Assembly: GCA_964500675.1 (NCBI GenBank)
Contig: CAZCNY010000007.1
Location: forward strand, 124,001 to 188,000
DNA: 64,000 nucleotides
DNA from: CAMLJR01 sp964500675
GTDB taxonomy: Bacteria > Pseudomonadota > Gammaproteobacteria > Pseudomonadales > CAMLJR01
Reading direction: 5' to 3'
A program made the translations under genes and the position numbers. The notes beneath the pieces are model-generated. The model worked only from the letters and a program-made list of their open reading frames with translations. It made no database searches and was not told the origin of the DNA. This document shows positions 16,800 to 25,392 of this stretch, piece after piece (the stretch's first letter is position 1; every line of letters starts with the position of its first letter).

Positions 16800-19700
16800 A
16801 TGACCACGACCACCAGGACTACTACTGCCACGACCACTAGCGCGAAGACTGCGACCGAGGATACCGATCCGCGCGTGAAGTTGGCGCAGCGCATGAAAAT
16901 GTTCAGCGCCGAAGATGCGCAGTTCCGCGCCGCATTTCCACTCCAAGAGGTCAGCGAAGCGAAGCGGCAACCGGGATTGCGACTCGCCCAGATCGTGCAA
17001 ATCGTCATGGAAGGTTATGCCGAGCGACCGGCGCTCGGGCAGCGCGCACGCGAGCTCGTCACCGATCCCGCCAACGGGCGCAAAACGCTCAGGCTCTTGC
17101 CGAAATTCGAAACCATCAGTTATCGGGATTTGTGGGCGCGGTCGCGTGCGGTCGCCAGCGCATGGCATCGCGACCCCAAAAATCCGCTGCGCGCGGGCGA
17201 TTTCGTTTGCATTCTGGGTTTCACGACCCCGGACTACGCGGCGATTTTGTTGGCGAATATTTCGCTCGGCGCGGTCAATGTGCCGCTGCAAACGAGCGCC
17301 TCGGTGCGCAATCACGTCGATATCATGGCCGAAACCGAAGCGCGCATTTTGGCCGCGAGCATCGATTACCTCGATGCCGCGGTGAACGCCGTGCTTGCGA
17401 GCGCGGTACCGCAGCGCCTGGTGGTTTTTGATTACGATGCGCGCGACGACGATCAGCGCGAAAAATGGCAGAACGCACATAAGCGATTGGCGGATGCGAA
17501 CAGCGCGATCGTTGTCGATACGCTCGATGCAAGCGCCGATCGCGGCATGGCGCTACCGTTAGAGCCGCTGTTTGTGCCGGCAGCCGACGAAGATCCGCTG
17601 GCGTGGTTGTTTTACACCTCCGGTTCTACGGGTACGCCGAAAGGGGCGATCTTCACCGAGAAACTCGCGATCACGACTTGGCTCAGCGATGTGCCGATGC
17701 CGGTGATCACGCTGAGTTTCATGCCGATGGCGCACTTGGTCGGCAACGGTTATCTGCTGCTCGCGCTGGCGAACGGAGGCACGAGTTATTGTTCGCCGAG
17801 AGCCGATTTGTCGACATTGTTCGAGGATTTTTCGCTGGCTCGCCCCACGATGAGTTCGTTAGTGCCGCGCGTTTGCGAATTGTTTTATCACCACTATCTC
17901 AGTGAGGTCGAAAGGCTCGGCGCAAGCCTCGCCGCTGAAATCAAAAAAGAAATGCGAGAGAAGACGATGGGCGGCCGCTTGTTATCGGTCGGTTGTGGTT
18001 CGGCTTCGCTCGCGCCGGAAACTTATGCGTTCATGGAATCGATGCTCGATATGCACATGGCCATCGGTTATTCCTCCACGGAAATCGCAGGCGGCACCGT
18101 GCTCGTCGATTGGAAGGTGCAGCGTCCGCCCGTGATTGATTACAAACTCGACGATGTACCCGAATTAGGGTATTTCAAAACCGACAAACCGTATCCGCGC
18201 GGCGAGCTGTTGGTGAAATCCGATCGTTTCATGGGCGGCTATTACAAGCAGCCCGGTCTCACGGCGGACAAGTTCGACGCCGATGGTTTTTATCGGACCG
18301 GCGACGTCATGGCCGAGCGCGGGCCAGACCATCTGACGTTTGTCGATCGGCGCAACAATGTCATCAAGCTCTCGCAAGGCGAATTCGTCGCGATCTCGCG
18401 GCTGGAGGCGTTGTATTCGCACAGCCCGGAGATTCGACAGATTTACATTTATGGCACGAGCGAGCGCGCGTTTCTGCTCGCCGTCATCGTGCCTTCCGAA
18501 GAACTCGTCGCCGGGCTCGGGCGCGATGGTGCGGGGCGCGACTCAGTGAAGCTCGCGCTGCGCCATTCGCTGAAATGGATCGCCGATCAAGAAAATCTCA
18601 ATGGCTACGAAATTCCGCGCGATTTTTTGATCGAGACCGAGCCATTCAGTTTGAAGAACGGACTTCTCACCGAAGTCGGCAAGCATCAGCGTCCGAAACT
18701 GAAGGAGCGTTACGACGAGCAGTTGGAGCAACTGTACACTCACATTGCGCGGGAGCAGCTCGATGAATTGCGCGCGCTGCGCTCCGGCGGCGCCGATCGA
18801 CCGACGCTGGAAACCGTGACGCGCGCATTGCAGGCGGTTCTCGGTGTCGCCGCGACGGATGTAAGCCCCGAGGTGAAATACGGCGAATTGGGAGGAGACT
18901 CGCTGTCGGCGCTCGAATTTTCGAAATTGCTGGAAGATATTTTCGACATCGAAGTGCCCGTCGGCGTCATTATCAATCCCGCCGGCAACGTGCGAGGTAT
19001 CGCGGACTACATCGAGGCCGAGCGCAATTCCAGTGCGAAGCGTCCGACGTTTGCGCGCGTGCACGGCAAGCACAGCACCGTGGTGTCCGCCGCCGAACTC
19101 ACGCTCGATAAGTTCATCGATCAGCGGATTCTCTCTAACGCATTAACACTGCCGCGATCCGGTGAATCCGTTCGTACGGTCCTGTTGACCGGCGCCACGG
19201 GTTATCTCGGCCGCTTCCTCGCCCTGTCGTGGTTGGAGCAAATGGCTAAAACCGGCGGTCAGCTCATGCTTATTGTGCGATCTAACGATTTATCTGAGGC
19301 GCGACGGCGCATCGAAGGCGCGCTCGCTACCGATCCCGAATTGACGAAACATTTTCAAGCGCTGGCCGCTGATCATCTCGAAGTGATAGCAGGCGATCTC
19401 GGCGCGCCAAATCTCGGCTTGGATGCAGCAACCTGGGACCGGCTCGCCGAAACGGTCGACGCGATCGTGCACTCGGGTGCGCACGTCAATCACGTGTTGC
19501 CTTACAACCAATTGTTCGCGGCAAATGTGGCCGGCACGGCGGAATTGATCCGGCTCGCGATCACGAGCCGGCGCAAACGCATTCACTACATCTCGACGCT
19601 GGGCGTGAGCGCGTTGTCGACTCGTCTGGTCGATGAAGACAGCGATATTCGCGATGCCGTGCCCGTCTGCGAAATTAACGCTAGCTATGCTAACGGCTAC

Positions 19701-20345
19701 GGCATCAGCAAATGGGCGAGCGAAGTTCTGCTGCGCGAAGCGTTCGATTTGTGCGAATTGCCGATCGATGTTTTCCGCCCCGGCATGATTCTCGCGCACA
19801 GCCGTTACCAGGGGCAGTTGAACGTGCCCGATATGTTCACACGGTTGCTGTTCAGTCTGGCTGTCACCGGCGTGGCACCGGCGAGTTTTTACGCACAGGA
19901 TGTGTCGGCGGGGCGGCCGCGCGCGCGCTACGAAGGTTTTGCCGCCGATTTTCTCGCCGCTGCGATCGTCGCGATCGGCAGCCGGGATACGCAGGGGTTT
20001 CACACATACAATCTGTCGAGCCCGCACGAGGAGGGCGTCGGGCTCGATGATTTCGTCGATTGGCTCGTCGATGCCGGTTGCAACATCGAACGCGTCGCTA
20101 AGTACGACGAGTGGCTGACGCGATTCGAAACCGCGATGCAGGCGCTGCCTGAAGCGCAGAAGCAGCAATCATTGCTCGCGCTGCTCGGACCGTATCGAAA
20201 TCCGCAGATGGCCGGTGCAAAATCGCCGTTGACGAGTGAGCGGTTCTGCGCAGCGGCGACAGCAGCCGGTTTCAATATTCCCCGCTTGTCGGCGGCGCTG
20301 ATCACCAAGTACGTTGCCGACTTGCGGCATCTTGGCTTGTTGTAA
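16800..20345 (+). CDS. car: Carboxylic acid reductase (adenylation-thiolation-reductase)
   Basis: ATP- and NADPH-dependent reduction of a carboxylic acid to the aldehyde. The 1181-aa protein has all three domains. The adenylation domain carries YTSGSTGTPKG (272-282), GYSSTEI and YRTGDVM. The carrier domain carries LGGDSLSA with the phosphopantetheine Ser701. The C-terminal Rossmann reductase carries TGATGYLG (797-804) and the catalytic YGISK (Tyr967, Lys971). A phosphopantetheinyl transferase is needed and is not in this window. ATG 16800 follows GAGG; an upstream TTG at 16773 would sit in the operator. The first 15 residues are an odd Thr-rich run. It heads a four-gene operon, so the aldehyde or its acyl precursor is probably handled by the genes after it. 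Confidence 0.95.
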   Translation: MTTTTRTTTATTTSAKTATEDTDPRVKLAQRMKMFSAEDAQFRAAFPLQEVSEAKRQPGLRLAQIVQIVMEGYAERPALGQRARELVTDPANGRKTLRLLPKFETISYRDLWARSRAVASAWHRDPKNPLRAGDFVCILGFTTPDYAAILLANISLGAVNVPLQTSASVRNHVDIMAETEARILAASIDYLDAAVNAVLASAVPQRLVVFDYDARDDDQREKWQNAHKRLADANSAIVVDTLDASADRGMALPLEPLFVPAADEDPLAWLFYTSGSTGTPKGAIFTEKLAITTWLSDVPMPVITLSFMPMAHLVGNGYLLLALANGGTSYCSPRADLSTLFEDFSLARPTMSSLVPRVCELFYHHYLSEVERLGASLAAEIKKEMREKTMGGRLLSVGCGSASLAPETYAFMESMLDMHMAIGYSSTEIAGGTVLVDWKVQRPPVIDYKLDDVPELGYFKTDKPYPRGELLVKSDRFMGGYYKQPGLTADKFDADGFYRTGDVMAERGPDHLTFVDRRNNVIKLSQGEFVAISRLEALYSHSPEIRQIYIYGTSERAFLLAVIVPSEELVAGLGRDGAGRDSVKLALRHSLKWIADQENLNGYEIPRDFLIETEPFSLKNGLLTEVGKHQRPKLKERYDEQLEQLYTHIAREQLDELRALRSGGADRPTLETVTRALQAVLGVAATDVSPEVKYGELGGDSLSALEFSKLLEDIFDIEVPVGVIINPAGNVRGIADYIEAERNSSAKRPTFARVHGKHSTVVSAAELTLDKFIDQRILSNALTLPRSGESVRTVLLTGATGYLGRFLALSWLEQMAKTGGQLMLIVRSNDLSEARRRIEGALATDPELTKHFQALAADHLEVIAGDLGAPNLGLDAATWDRLAETVDAIVHSGAHVNHVLPYNQLFAANVAGTAELIRLAITSRRKRIHYISTLGVSALSTRLVDEDSDIRDAVPVCEINASYANGYGISKWASEVLLREAFDLCELPIDVFRPGMILAHSRYQGQLNVPDMFTRLLFSLAVTGVAPASFYAQDVSAGRPRARYEGFAADFLAAAIVAIGSRDTQGFHTYNLSSPHEEGVGLDDFVDWLVDAGCNIERVAKYDEWLTRFETAMQALPEAQKQQSLLALLGPYRNPQMAGAKSPLTSERFCAAATAAGFNIPRLSAALITKYVADLRHLGLL

Positions 20346-20381
20346 CCGACAAATGTAGCAGTCAATCAGAAGGAAAAATTC

Positions 20382-21671
20382 TTGGATCGAATAGATTGGA
20401 TTCGCGGCGATTCGATGGGCTTGGAGATTCCGGCCCACAGCGAATCGTTGCGAGCGGGCGGGGCCGAATTTCTTACTCATGCATTTCATGCCGCCGGTTC
20501 GCTGCCAACGGATAACCGCGTTATGCGCATTGCGGAGTGCAAGGAGGTTGCGGGCGGTAGCACTGGGCGTAAATTGCTGCTCGCGGTGGAATACGAAAAA
20601 TCGTCGCCGAATTTGCACACTGATCTGTTCGTGAAATTCTCGCGCGATTTCGACGATGAAATTCGCGATCAAGCGAAAAGTCAAATGGAGCTGGAAGTGC
20701 TGTTTGCGTTGTTGTCGCGCAGCCCCGAATTTCCGATAGCCGTGCCGATTTGTTATTTCTCCGATTATCACCGCGAGTCCGGCACCGGAATTCTGATCAC
20801 GCAACGCATTACGTATGACGCGAATGGTGTCGAGCCGCACTACGCAAAATGTCTTGATTATCATATGTCGGATCAGCTCGGGCATTACCAGGCGCTGATC
20901 AGGGCGCTGGCGCGTTTGGCGGGAACACATAAAGCCGGACGTTTGCCGGATATTGTCGAAAAATATTTTCCGTTCGACCACGCCAGGCTGGTTGTGAGCA
21001 AGCGCGTCGCGTATACGCCCGAGCAAATCAGTGAGAGAGTGTTTGCATACGCGGAATTTGCAAAAAAATATCCGCAACTGTTGCCGGCAAACATTCGTTC
21101 CGATGAGTTTTTCGCGCGCTTAACAGCAGAAGCGCCGCGCTTTCAGGCATTGATGGCGGTTGGTCATCAGGTTTTGCAAAGCAGACACGACATGATCGCG
21201 CTCTGTCATTGGAATGCGCACATCGATAATGCGTGGTTTTGGCGCAATAGCGAAGGCCGGCTGCAATGCGGTCTCATGGATTGGGGCAATGTGAGCCAAA
21301 TGAATGTGGCAATGGCGATTTGGGGTTGCCTGAGCGGCGCTGAACTCACACTCTGGGACGAGCATTTGGACGAGCTGCTGACATTATTTATTCGCGAATT
21401 TCAACACTGCGGCGGCCCCGCGCTCGATTTCGCCGAATTGAAATTGCATTTAACTATCTACGTGGCGGCGATGGGTTTGAACTGGATGCTGGACTCGACG
21501 CGTTTGTTGTCGAAGATTCCCGATTTGGCAACAGCGGAAAATCGCCTCGACGCGCGTATTCAAGTCAACGAGCGCGCACGCACGCAACTATTGATCATGA
21601 CGGCATTTTTAAATCGCTGGGAAAAAGAAAATATGGCGAATGTAATTGCGTATCTGGAGAAATTCATATGA
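20382..21671 (+). CDS. Aminoglycoside phosphotransferase/kinase-like protein
   Basis: A 429-aa cytoplasmic protein of the protein-kinase-like fold. The N-lobe has GGSTGRKLLLAVEY (Gly-rich loop) and a DLFVKF strand whose Lys would bind ATP. The catalytic loop reads LCHWNAHIDNAWFW, an altered HxDxxxxN, and the metal motif reads LMDWGN. Relatives of this kind are common beside acyl-CoA dehydrogenase and lipid- or steroid-degradation genes, but their substrates are generally unknown. The TTG at 20382 has AAGGA about 8 bases upstream; ATG 20415 is an alternative. It lies 36 bases after car and overlaps the next gene by 4 bases, so it is clearly in the operon. Confidence 0.78.
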   Translation: MDRIDWIRGDSMGLEIPAHSESLRAGGAEFLTHAFHAAGSLPTDNRVMRIAECKEVAGGSTGRKLLLAVEYEKSSPNLHTDLFVKFSRDFDDEIRDQAKSQMELEVLFALLSRSPEFPIAVPICYFSDYHRESGTGILITQRITYDANGVEPHYAKCLDYHMSDQLGHYQALIRALARLAGTHKAGRLPDIVEKYFPFDHARLVVSKRVAYTPEQISERVFAYAEFAKKYPQLLPANIRSDEFFARLTAEAPRFQALMAVGHQVLQSRHDMIALCHWNAHIDNAWFWRNSEGRLQCGLMDWGNVSQMNVAMAIWGCLSGAELTLWDEHLDELLTLFIREFQHCGGPALDFAELKLHLTIYVAAMGLNWMLDSTRLLSKIPDLATAENRLDARIQVNERARTQLLIMTAFLNRWEKENMANVIAYLEKFI

Positions 21672-22420
21672 GCACAAATTCGGTTATCTGCACGCTTGAA
21701 AACGGTCTGTGCCGCTTAACGCTGAACAAGCCTGAGAAACTCAACGCGCTGAGCTTGTCGACGTTCGAGGAAATCGCGGCGCATTTGGACCGATTGGAGC
21801 GCGAGGATGTCGGCTGTTTATTGTTAAGCGGCGCCGGCCGTAGTTTCTGCGCGGGACACGATTTGGAAGGGCTTGCCTCGGGCGACGAGGGCGGCAAAGC
21901 GGAGCGCGTGGAAAATGGCGTGGTCGAGCGCTTAGCGACGTTGCCGTTTCCCGTCGTCGCCAGTGTGCGCGGTCATTGCTATACGGGCGGGCTCGAATTG
22001 GTGTTGGCCGCCGATATTATTGTCGCGGCGGAAACCGCGCGTTTCGCCGACACGCACGCGAAATTCGATTTGGTGCCGATCTGGGGCTTGACGCAGCGAT
22101 TGCCGCGCCGAGTCGGCATGGCGAAAGCGAAAGAAATGATGTTCACGGCGCGCACGTATTCGGGATTGGCTGCGGCGCAGATGGGCCTGGTGAATTTCGC
22201 GGTGCCCGAGAGCGAACTCGACAAGCATGTCGATGCGTTGTGTGCCGATATTCTCGCGACGAGCCGCCGCTCGAATCGCGCAGTGAAAAAATTATTGAAA
22301 GACACCGACGGCATGACGCTCGCTGCGGGTAACGCGTGGGAGTTGCACCACAGCCCGGGTCACGGCCCCGACTTTGCAGAGGTTATTCGATCGTTCACCG
22401 CGACAAAAAAAGATAAATAA
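21668..22420 (+). CDS. Enoyl-CoA hydratase/isomerase family protein
   Basis: A 250-aa crotonase-fold protein. The oxyanion-hole segments SGAGRSFCAGHDLEGL and VRGHCYTGGLELVLAADI are present, including the Glu equivalent to Glu144 of mitochondrial hydratase. The second catalytic Glu (Glu164 there) appears replaced: the aligned stretch reads ADTHAKFDLVPIWGLTQRL. Hydration may therefore not be its reaction; isomerase or thioesterase-like chemistry is possible. The ATG overlaps the preceding stop (ATGA), so translation is coupled to the kinase-like gene. Confidence 0.87.
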   Translation: MSTNSVICTLENGLCRLTLNKPEKLNALSLSTFEEIAAHLDRLEREDVGCLLLSGAGRSFCAGHDLEGLASGDEGGKAERVENGVVERLATLPFPVVASVRGHCYTGGLELVLAADIIVAAETARFADTHAKFDLVPIWGLTQRLPRRVGMAKAKEMMFTARTYSGLAAAQMGLVNFAVPESELDKHVDALCADILATSRRSNRAVKKLLKDTDGMTLAAGNAWELHHSPGHGPDFAEVIRSFTATKKDK

Positions 22421-22430
22421 CGTATTGCTC

Positions 22431-22497
22431 GGTAATTCATTCAACAACACTCAATAATTCATTCAACAATACTCGGTAATTCATTCAACAATTGGCG
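22431..22497. repeat. Three 22-bp tandem repeats between the hydratase and SDR genes
   Basis: TAATTCATTCAACAA recurs at 22433, 22455 and 22477, exactly 22 bases apart. The last copy runs into the start region of the SDR gene (TTG 22492, ATG 22498). Confidence 0.9.
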
Positions 22498-23421
22498 ATG
22501 ACACGCATGAAAAAGTTTTGGTCTTTAGATGATGCAGGCGATCAAGGCGGTCGCGTTGCGATTGTTACCGGCGCCAATACGGGCTTGGGCTATGAGACAG
22601 CGTTGGCGCTGGCGGGGAAAGGCGCGCGCGTCATTCTCGCCTGTCGCAATCGCGCAAAAGCAGAAGCCGCTAAACAGCAGATTTTGTTGCGGTATCCATC
22701 CGCTGCGATGGAGGTGCGCATGGTCGATACCGGAAATCTCGAATCGGTTCGACAATTTTGCGATGCCTTCAATAAGGACTATGGTCGACTGGATTTATTG
22801 ATCAATAACGCGGGCATCATGATCACGCCGCATTTTTTAACGCCCGATGGTTTTGAAGGCCAGCTGGGGGTCAATTATCTCGGCCATTTTCTATTGACGG
22901 GTTTGCTGCTGCCCGCGCTGCTGAAAACACCGAAATCGCGTGTGGTAAGTCTTTACAGCGTTGCCGCTAATTGGAGCGGGATGCACTTCGACGACATTCA
23001 GTTCGAGCAAAAATACGATGCCAATAAGGCGTACTCGCAGAGCAAACAGGCATGCCTGATGTTCGGTCTCGAATTAAATAAACGTTTGCGCGCGGCGGGA
23101 TGCGATACGATTTCTTTGGCGGCACATCCAGGGTATTCGCAATCGGATCTCTCGCGCCATCTGCCGTGGGCGATACGGCTCATGATCGCGCTGCTCGGTT
23201 CTTTCTTTATGCAGTCCACCGCTGCCGGCGCGCTGCCGACACTTTACGCGGCGCTCGGCGAGGATTTGCGCGGAGGCGAGGCAATTGGCCCGAGTGGCCG
23301 CAAGGAGACCAAAGGCCCTCCGACGCCGGTTAACCCTAACTCCGGCGCCTTGGACGAAGCAGCGCGCGCGCGACTGTGGAAAATCTCCGAAGAGCTTTGC
23401 GCCTTCAAATACGCGTTTTAA
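22498..23421 (+). CDS. Short-chain dehydrogenase/reductase (retinol dehydrogenase-like)
   Basis: A 307-aa NAD(P)-dependent oxidoreductase. The cofactor motif TGANTGLGYE, the NNAGIM motif, the catalytic Ser in VSLYSVAAN, and YSQSK (Tyr-x3-Lys) are in order, and the extended C-terminal half (LAAHPGYSQSDLSRHL, then GPSGRKETKGPP) matches retinol-dehydrogenase-like or WWOX-like SDRs. As last gene of the car operon it could reduce the aldehyde made by CAR to an alcohol or oxidise a ring hydroxyl; the sequence does not decide. ATG 22498 is used; ATG 22507 is possible and no clear ribosome-binding site is visible. Confidence 0.9.
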   Translation: MTRMKKFWSLDDAGDQGGRVAIVTGANTGLGYETALALAGKGARVILACRNRAKAEAAKQQILLRYPSAAMEVRMVDTGNLESVRQFCDAFNKDYGRLDLLINNAGIMITPHFLTPDGFEGQLGVNYLGHFLLTGLLLPALLKTPKSRVVSLYSVAANWSGMHFDDIQFEQKYDANKAYSQSKQACLMFGLELNKRLRAAGCDTISLAAHPGYSQSDLSRHLPWAIRLMIALLGSFFMQSTAAGALPTLYAALGEDLRGGEAIGPSGRKETKGPPTPVNPNSGALDEAARARLWKISEELCAFKYAF

Positions 23422-23432
23422 GCGGTGCTCAT

Positions 23433-23455
23433 GCGGCCAAACGAATGGCCGCTTT
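23433..23455 (+). terminator. Hairpin after the car operon, terminator-like
   Basis: GCGGCCA (23433-23439) pairs with TGGCCGC (23446-23452) and is followed by only TTT. It lies 12 bases after the SDR stop. Confidence 0.5.
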
Positions 23456-23460
23456 GCAAA

Positions 23461-23540
23461 ATTAAAAACCACTGCTTTATTAAAAACCACTGCTTTGCGA
23501 TTAATAACCACCGCTTCACGATATTAATAACGACGGCTTT
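23461..23540. repeat. Four degenerate 18-23 bp tandem repeats
   Basis: Units begin at 23461, 23479, 23500 and 23523. The first two share ATTAAAAACCACTGCTTT; the later two read ATTAATAACCACCGCTT and ATTAATAACGACGGCTTT. They fill the gap between the SDR operon and the convergent membrane-protein stop. Confidence 0.85.
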
Positions 23541-23546
23541 TCACTA

Positions 23547-25169
23547 TCAATGTTGCGCGTGTGACGGCTCGGCTGTCGCGTCCGCATCGTGTTTGATTTT
23601 GTAGAGATCGAAACCGCGGCCATCGTGCACCAATTGCAAAATATCGGGCGCGGGATTGTTGGTATCCTCGGGGTCGGTGCCGAGGACGATAAGGTAATCG
23701 TAAAAATCTTCCCAGCCATCCCAATAGTGTGATGCGGCGCCCGGCACGGGATCGGTCTGTGCCGTTATCAGTGCCTGACTGATGGTCGGCGTGTCGCCGT
23801 CTTCGCTATCGACATGATCGCGAAATGCGCCGCGCGCGTGCACGATCTGCTTACCTTCCACGGTAAATAAACGCGATACCAAGGCGGAGCGCTCGATCAC
23901 CGCGAGATTCGGTGCGTGCGACAGCGCGTCGTCGATGGTGCCGTCGGGTAAATTATCCACCTGCGTCACGAATAAGCGCGAACCCGGCGGCAGCGAATGC
24001 ATGGCCGTTTTGAGTTCCATCATCGGCTGCGACAGCTCTGCCCAATTCACCGCGACATCGACCACGCGAAACGCGATCGCTACCAGGCAGATCGCGAAAA
24101 ATGCGTTTTGGGTTTCGAGCTTGCGCAAATCGACCGAAATAAAACCCAGCGACATAAAAAAGATACCGACGACGAGGCGTTGATCGGCGACCCACGAACC
24201 GAATGCTTCGCGCGGCATGATCACGAACGCGATCGAAAGTACGGCGGCGACGATGATGCCCGCGGTATGGATGCGTACCAGGCGGCGCCGGATCGCGGTA
24301 GCGATGGCGGCGACGATCAGAGCCAGGAAGGGAATATCGGCGTAGTCCGAATACACCGACAGAAACGTTTCAATTGCGTCGAGCTTGCCCTGCGACAGCC
24401 ATAGGTTTTGTTGTACCAGGCTCCACGTCGGGCTGTGTAGCGCGAGATAGAAGAACGGCAGAAACGGCACGATGAGCGCGATCGCGCTGGTGGCGACGGC
24501 GGCGGCACGCAGGGGTTTGTCGCGCCATAGCCACCATGCCTCGAAGCTGGCGATACCGAGGCCGTAAATCGCGAGCGCCTCGGCGTGGCAGACGTAGAGA
24601 ATCGCGCAGCAGCACAGGCTGATGAGCATTTTCACGGCGAGCGAGCGCTCGGCGAGCGCAATCCAGGCGGCGAGTCCGAACACGGCGACACCGACGCCGA
24701 ACATGTAGTTCATCAGACCCGTGAACAAAAAGCCGTTGTAGACGAACAATCCACCGACCAGCGGCCATGCCGACCAGCTGTGGTAAATCGCGCGATGCAC
24801 CACCATCGGCCCGAGCAGCATCAGCAGCAGCGTGGCCGCGATGAACAGGCGGCCGGCGGCATAAACGCCGAACAGCGGTACCAGCGGCGGCACCACGATA
24901 TCCATAATCAAATTGGGAATCGGCGCCCAGACGATGTCATAAAAGTGCGGTAGAAATTGGTTGTGCGCGTGCTGCGCGAGAATGAACATGCGCGCGAGGT
25001 GGTTGGGGTAATCCTCCAGCGGCGGCACCAGCGTGTAAAACAGCGGCAGCGTGATGAGCGCGGCGACGAGCAGCGTCTGGGCCAATACGATGATGTTGCG
25101 CTCGACGCGCGCATCGATATGCGAGGTGGTGGTGATTTCAGTGGTGGCGGTGGACACGATGGTTGACAC
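23547..25169 (-). CDS. Polytopic membrane protein of unknown function
   Basis: A 540-aa protein with about eleven hydrophobic segments between residues 25 and 390, followed by a soluble C-terminal domain of about 150 residues. The first loop after TM1 carries LEDYPNHLARM, reminiscent of the acidic loop of GT-C type glycosyltransferases, where an Asp or Glu near the first membrane helix is catalytic. I do not recognise a specific family. The start is GTG 25169 with no clear ribosome-binding site. It is preceded by the tandem repeat and LysR gene on the same strand. Confidence 0.75.
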   Translation of the reverse strand: MSTIVSTATTEITTTSHIDARVERNIIVLAQTLLVAALITLPLFYTLVPPLEDYPNHLARMFILAQHAHNQFLPHFYDIVWAPIPNLIMDIVVPPLVPLFGVYAAGRLFIAATLLLMLLGPMVVHRAIYHSWSAWPLVGGLFVYNGFLFTGLMNYMFGVGVAVFGLAAWIALAERSLAVKMLISLCCCAILYVCHAEALAIYGLGIASFEAWWLWRDKPLRAAAVATSAIALIVPFLPFFYLALHSPTWSLVQQNLWLSQGKLDAIETFLSVYSDYADIPFLALIVAAIATAIRRRLVRIHTAGIIVAAVLSIAFVIMPREAFGSWVADQRLVVGIFFMSLGFISVDLRKLETQNAFFAICLVAIAFRVVDVAVNWAELSQPMMELKTAMHSLPPGSRLFVTQVDNLPDGTIDDALSHAPNLAVIERSALVSRLFTVEGKQIVHARGAFRDHVDSEDGDTPTISQALITAQTDPVPGAASHYWDGWEDFYDYLIVLGTDPEDTNNPAPDILQLVHDGRGFDLYKIKHDADATAEPSHAQH

Positions 25170-25320
25170 CCGGTAATCGGAGAGGGCGGCATGATAGCTC
25201 GCCGTATGACCACAAGTTCCACATTTAGGTTGCGGCGCTCATATTTATTTTTGCGCGCGATAGAAACCGTGGGGCACATTAACCAGCGGCATTTTTCGTC
25301 TGTGGTGATTATGGGCCTGC

Positions 25321-25392
25321 GGTGACAGCTAATAACCCGCAGTGACAACTAATAACCCGCGGTGACAACTAAATATCCAGCGGTGACAATTA
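25321..25392. repeat. 3.5 copies of a 20-bp tandem repeat overlapping the LysR stop codon
   Basis: GGTGACAACTAATAACCCGC-like units start at 25321, 25341, 25361 and 25382 (partial). On the minus strand each unit contains a stop triplet followed by TTGTCAC or a one-base variant (CTGTCAC in the outermost copy). The first copy contains the real TAA of the LysR gene (25390-25392), so the 3' end of the gene, stop codon included, has been serially duplicated. Confidence 0.92.

Noticed and set aside
19290..20168. 292-residue open frame antisense to the CAR reductase domain
   Set aside because: No ribosome-binding site or recognisable domain; shadow of the CAR frame.
22431..25392. Short repeats considered as CRISPR arrays
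   Set aside because: Units are directly adjacent with no unique spacers of constant length, and no cas genes are present.
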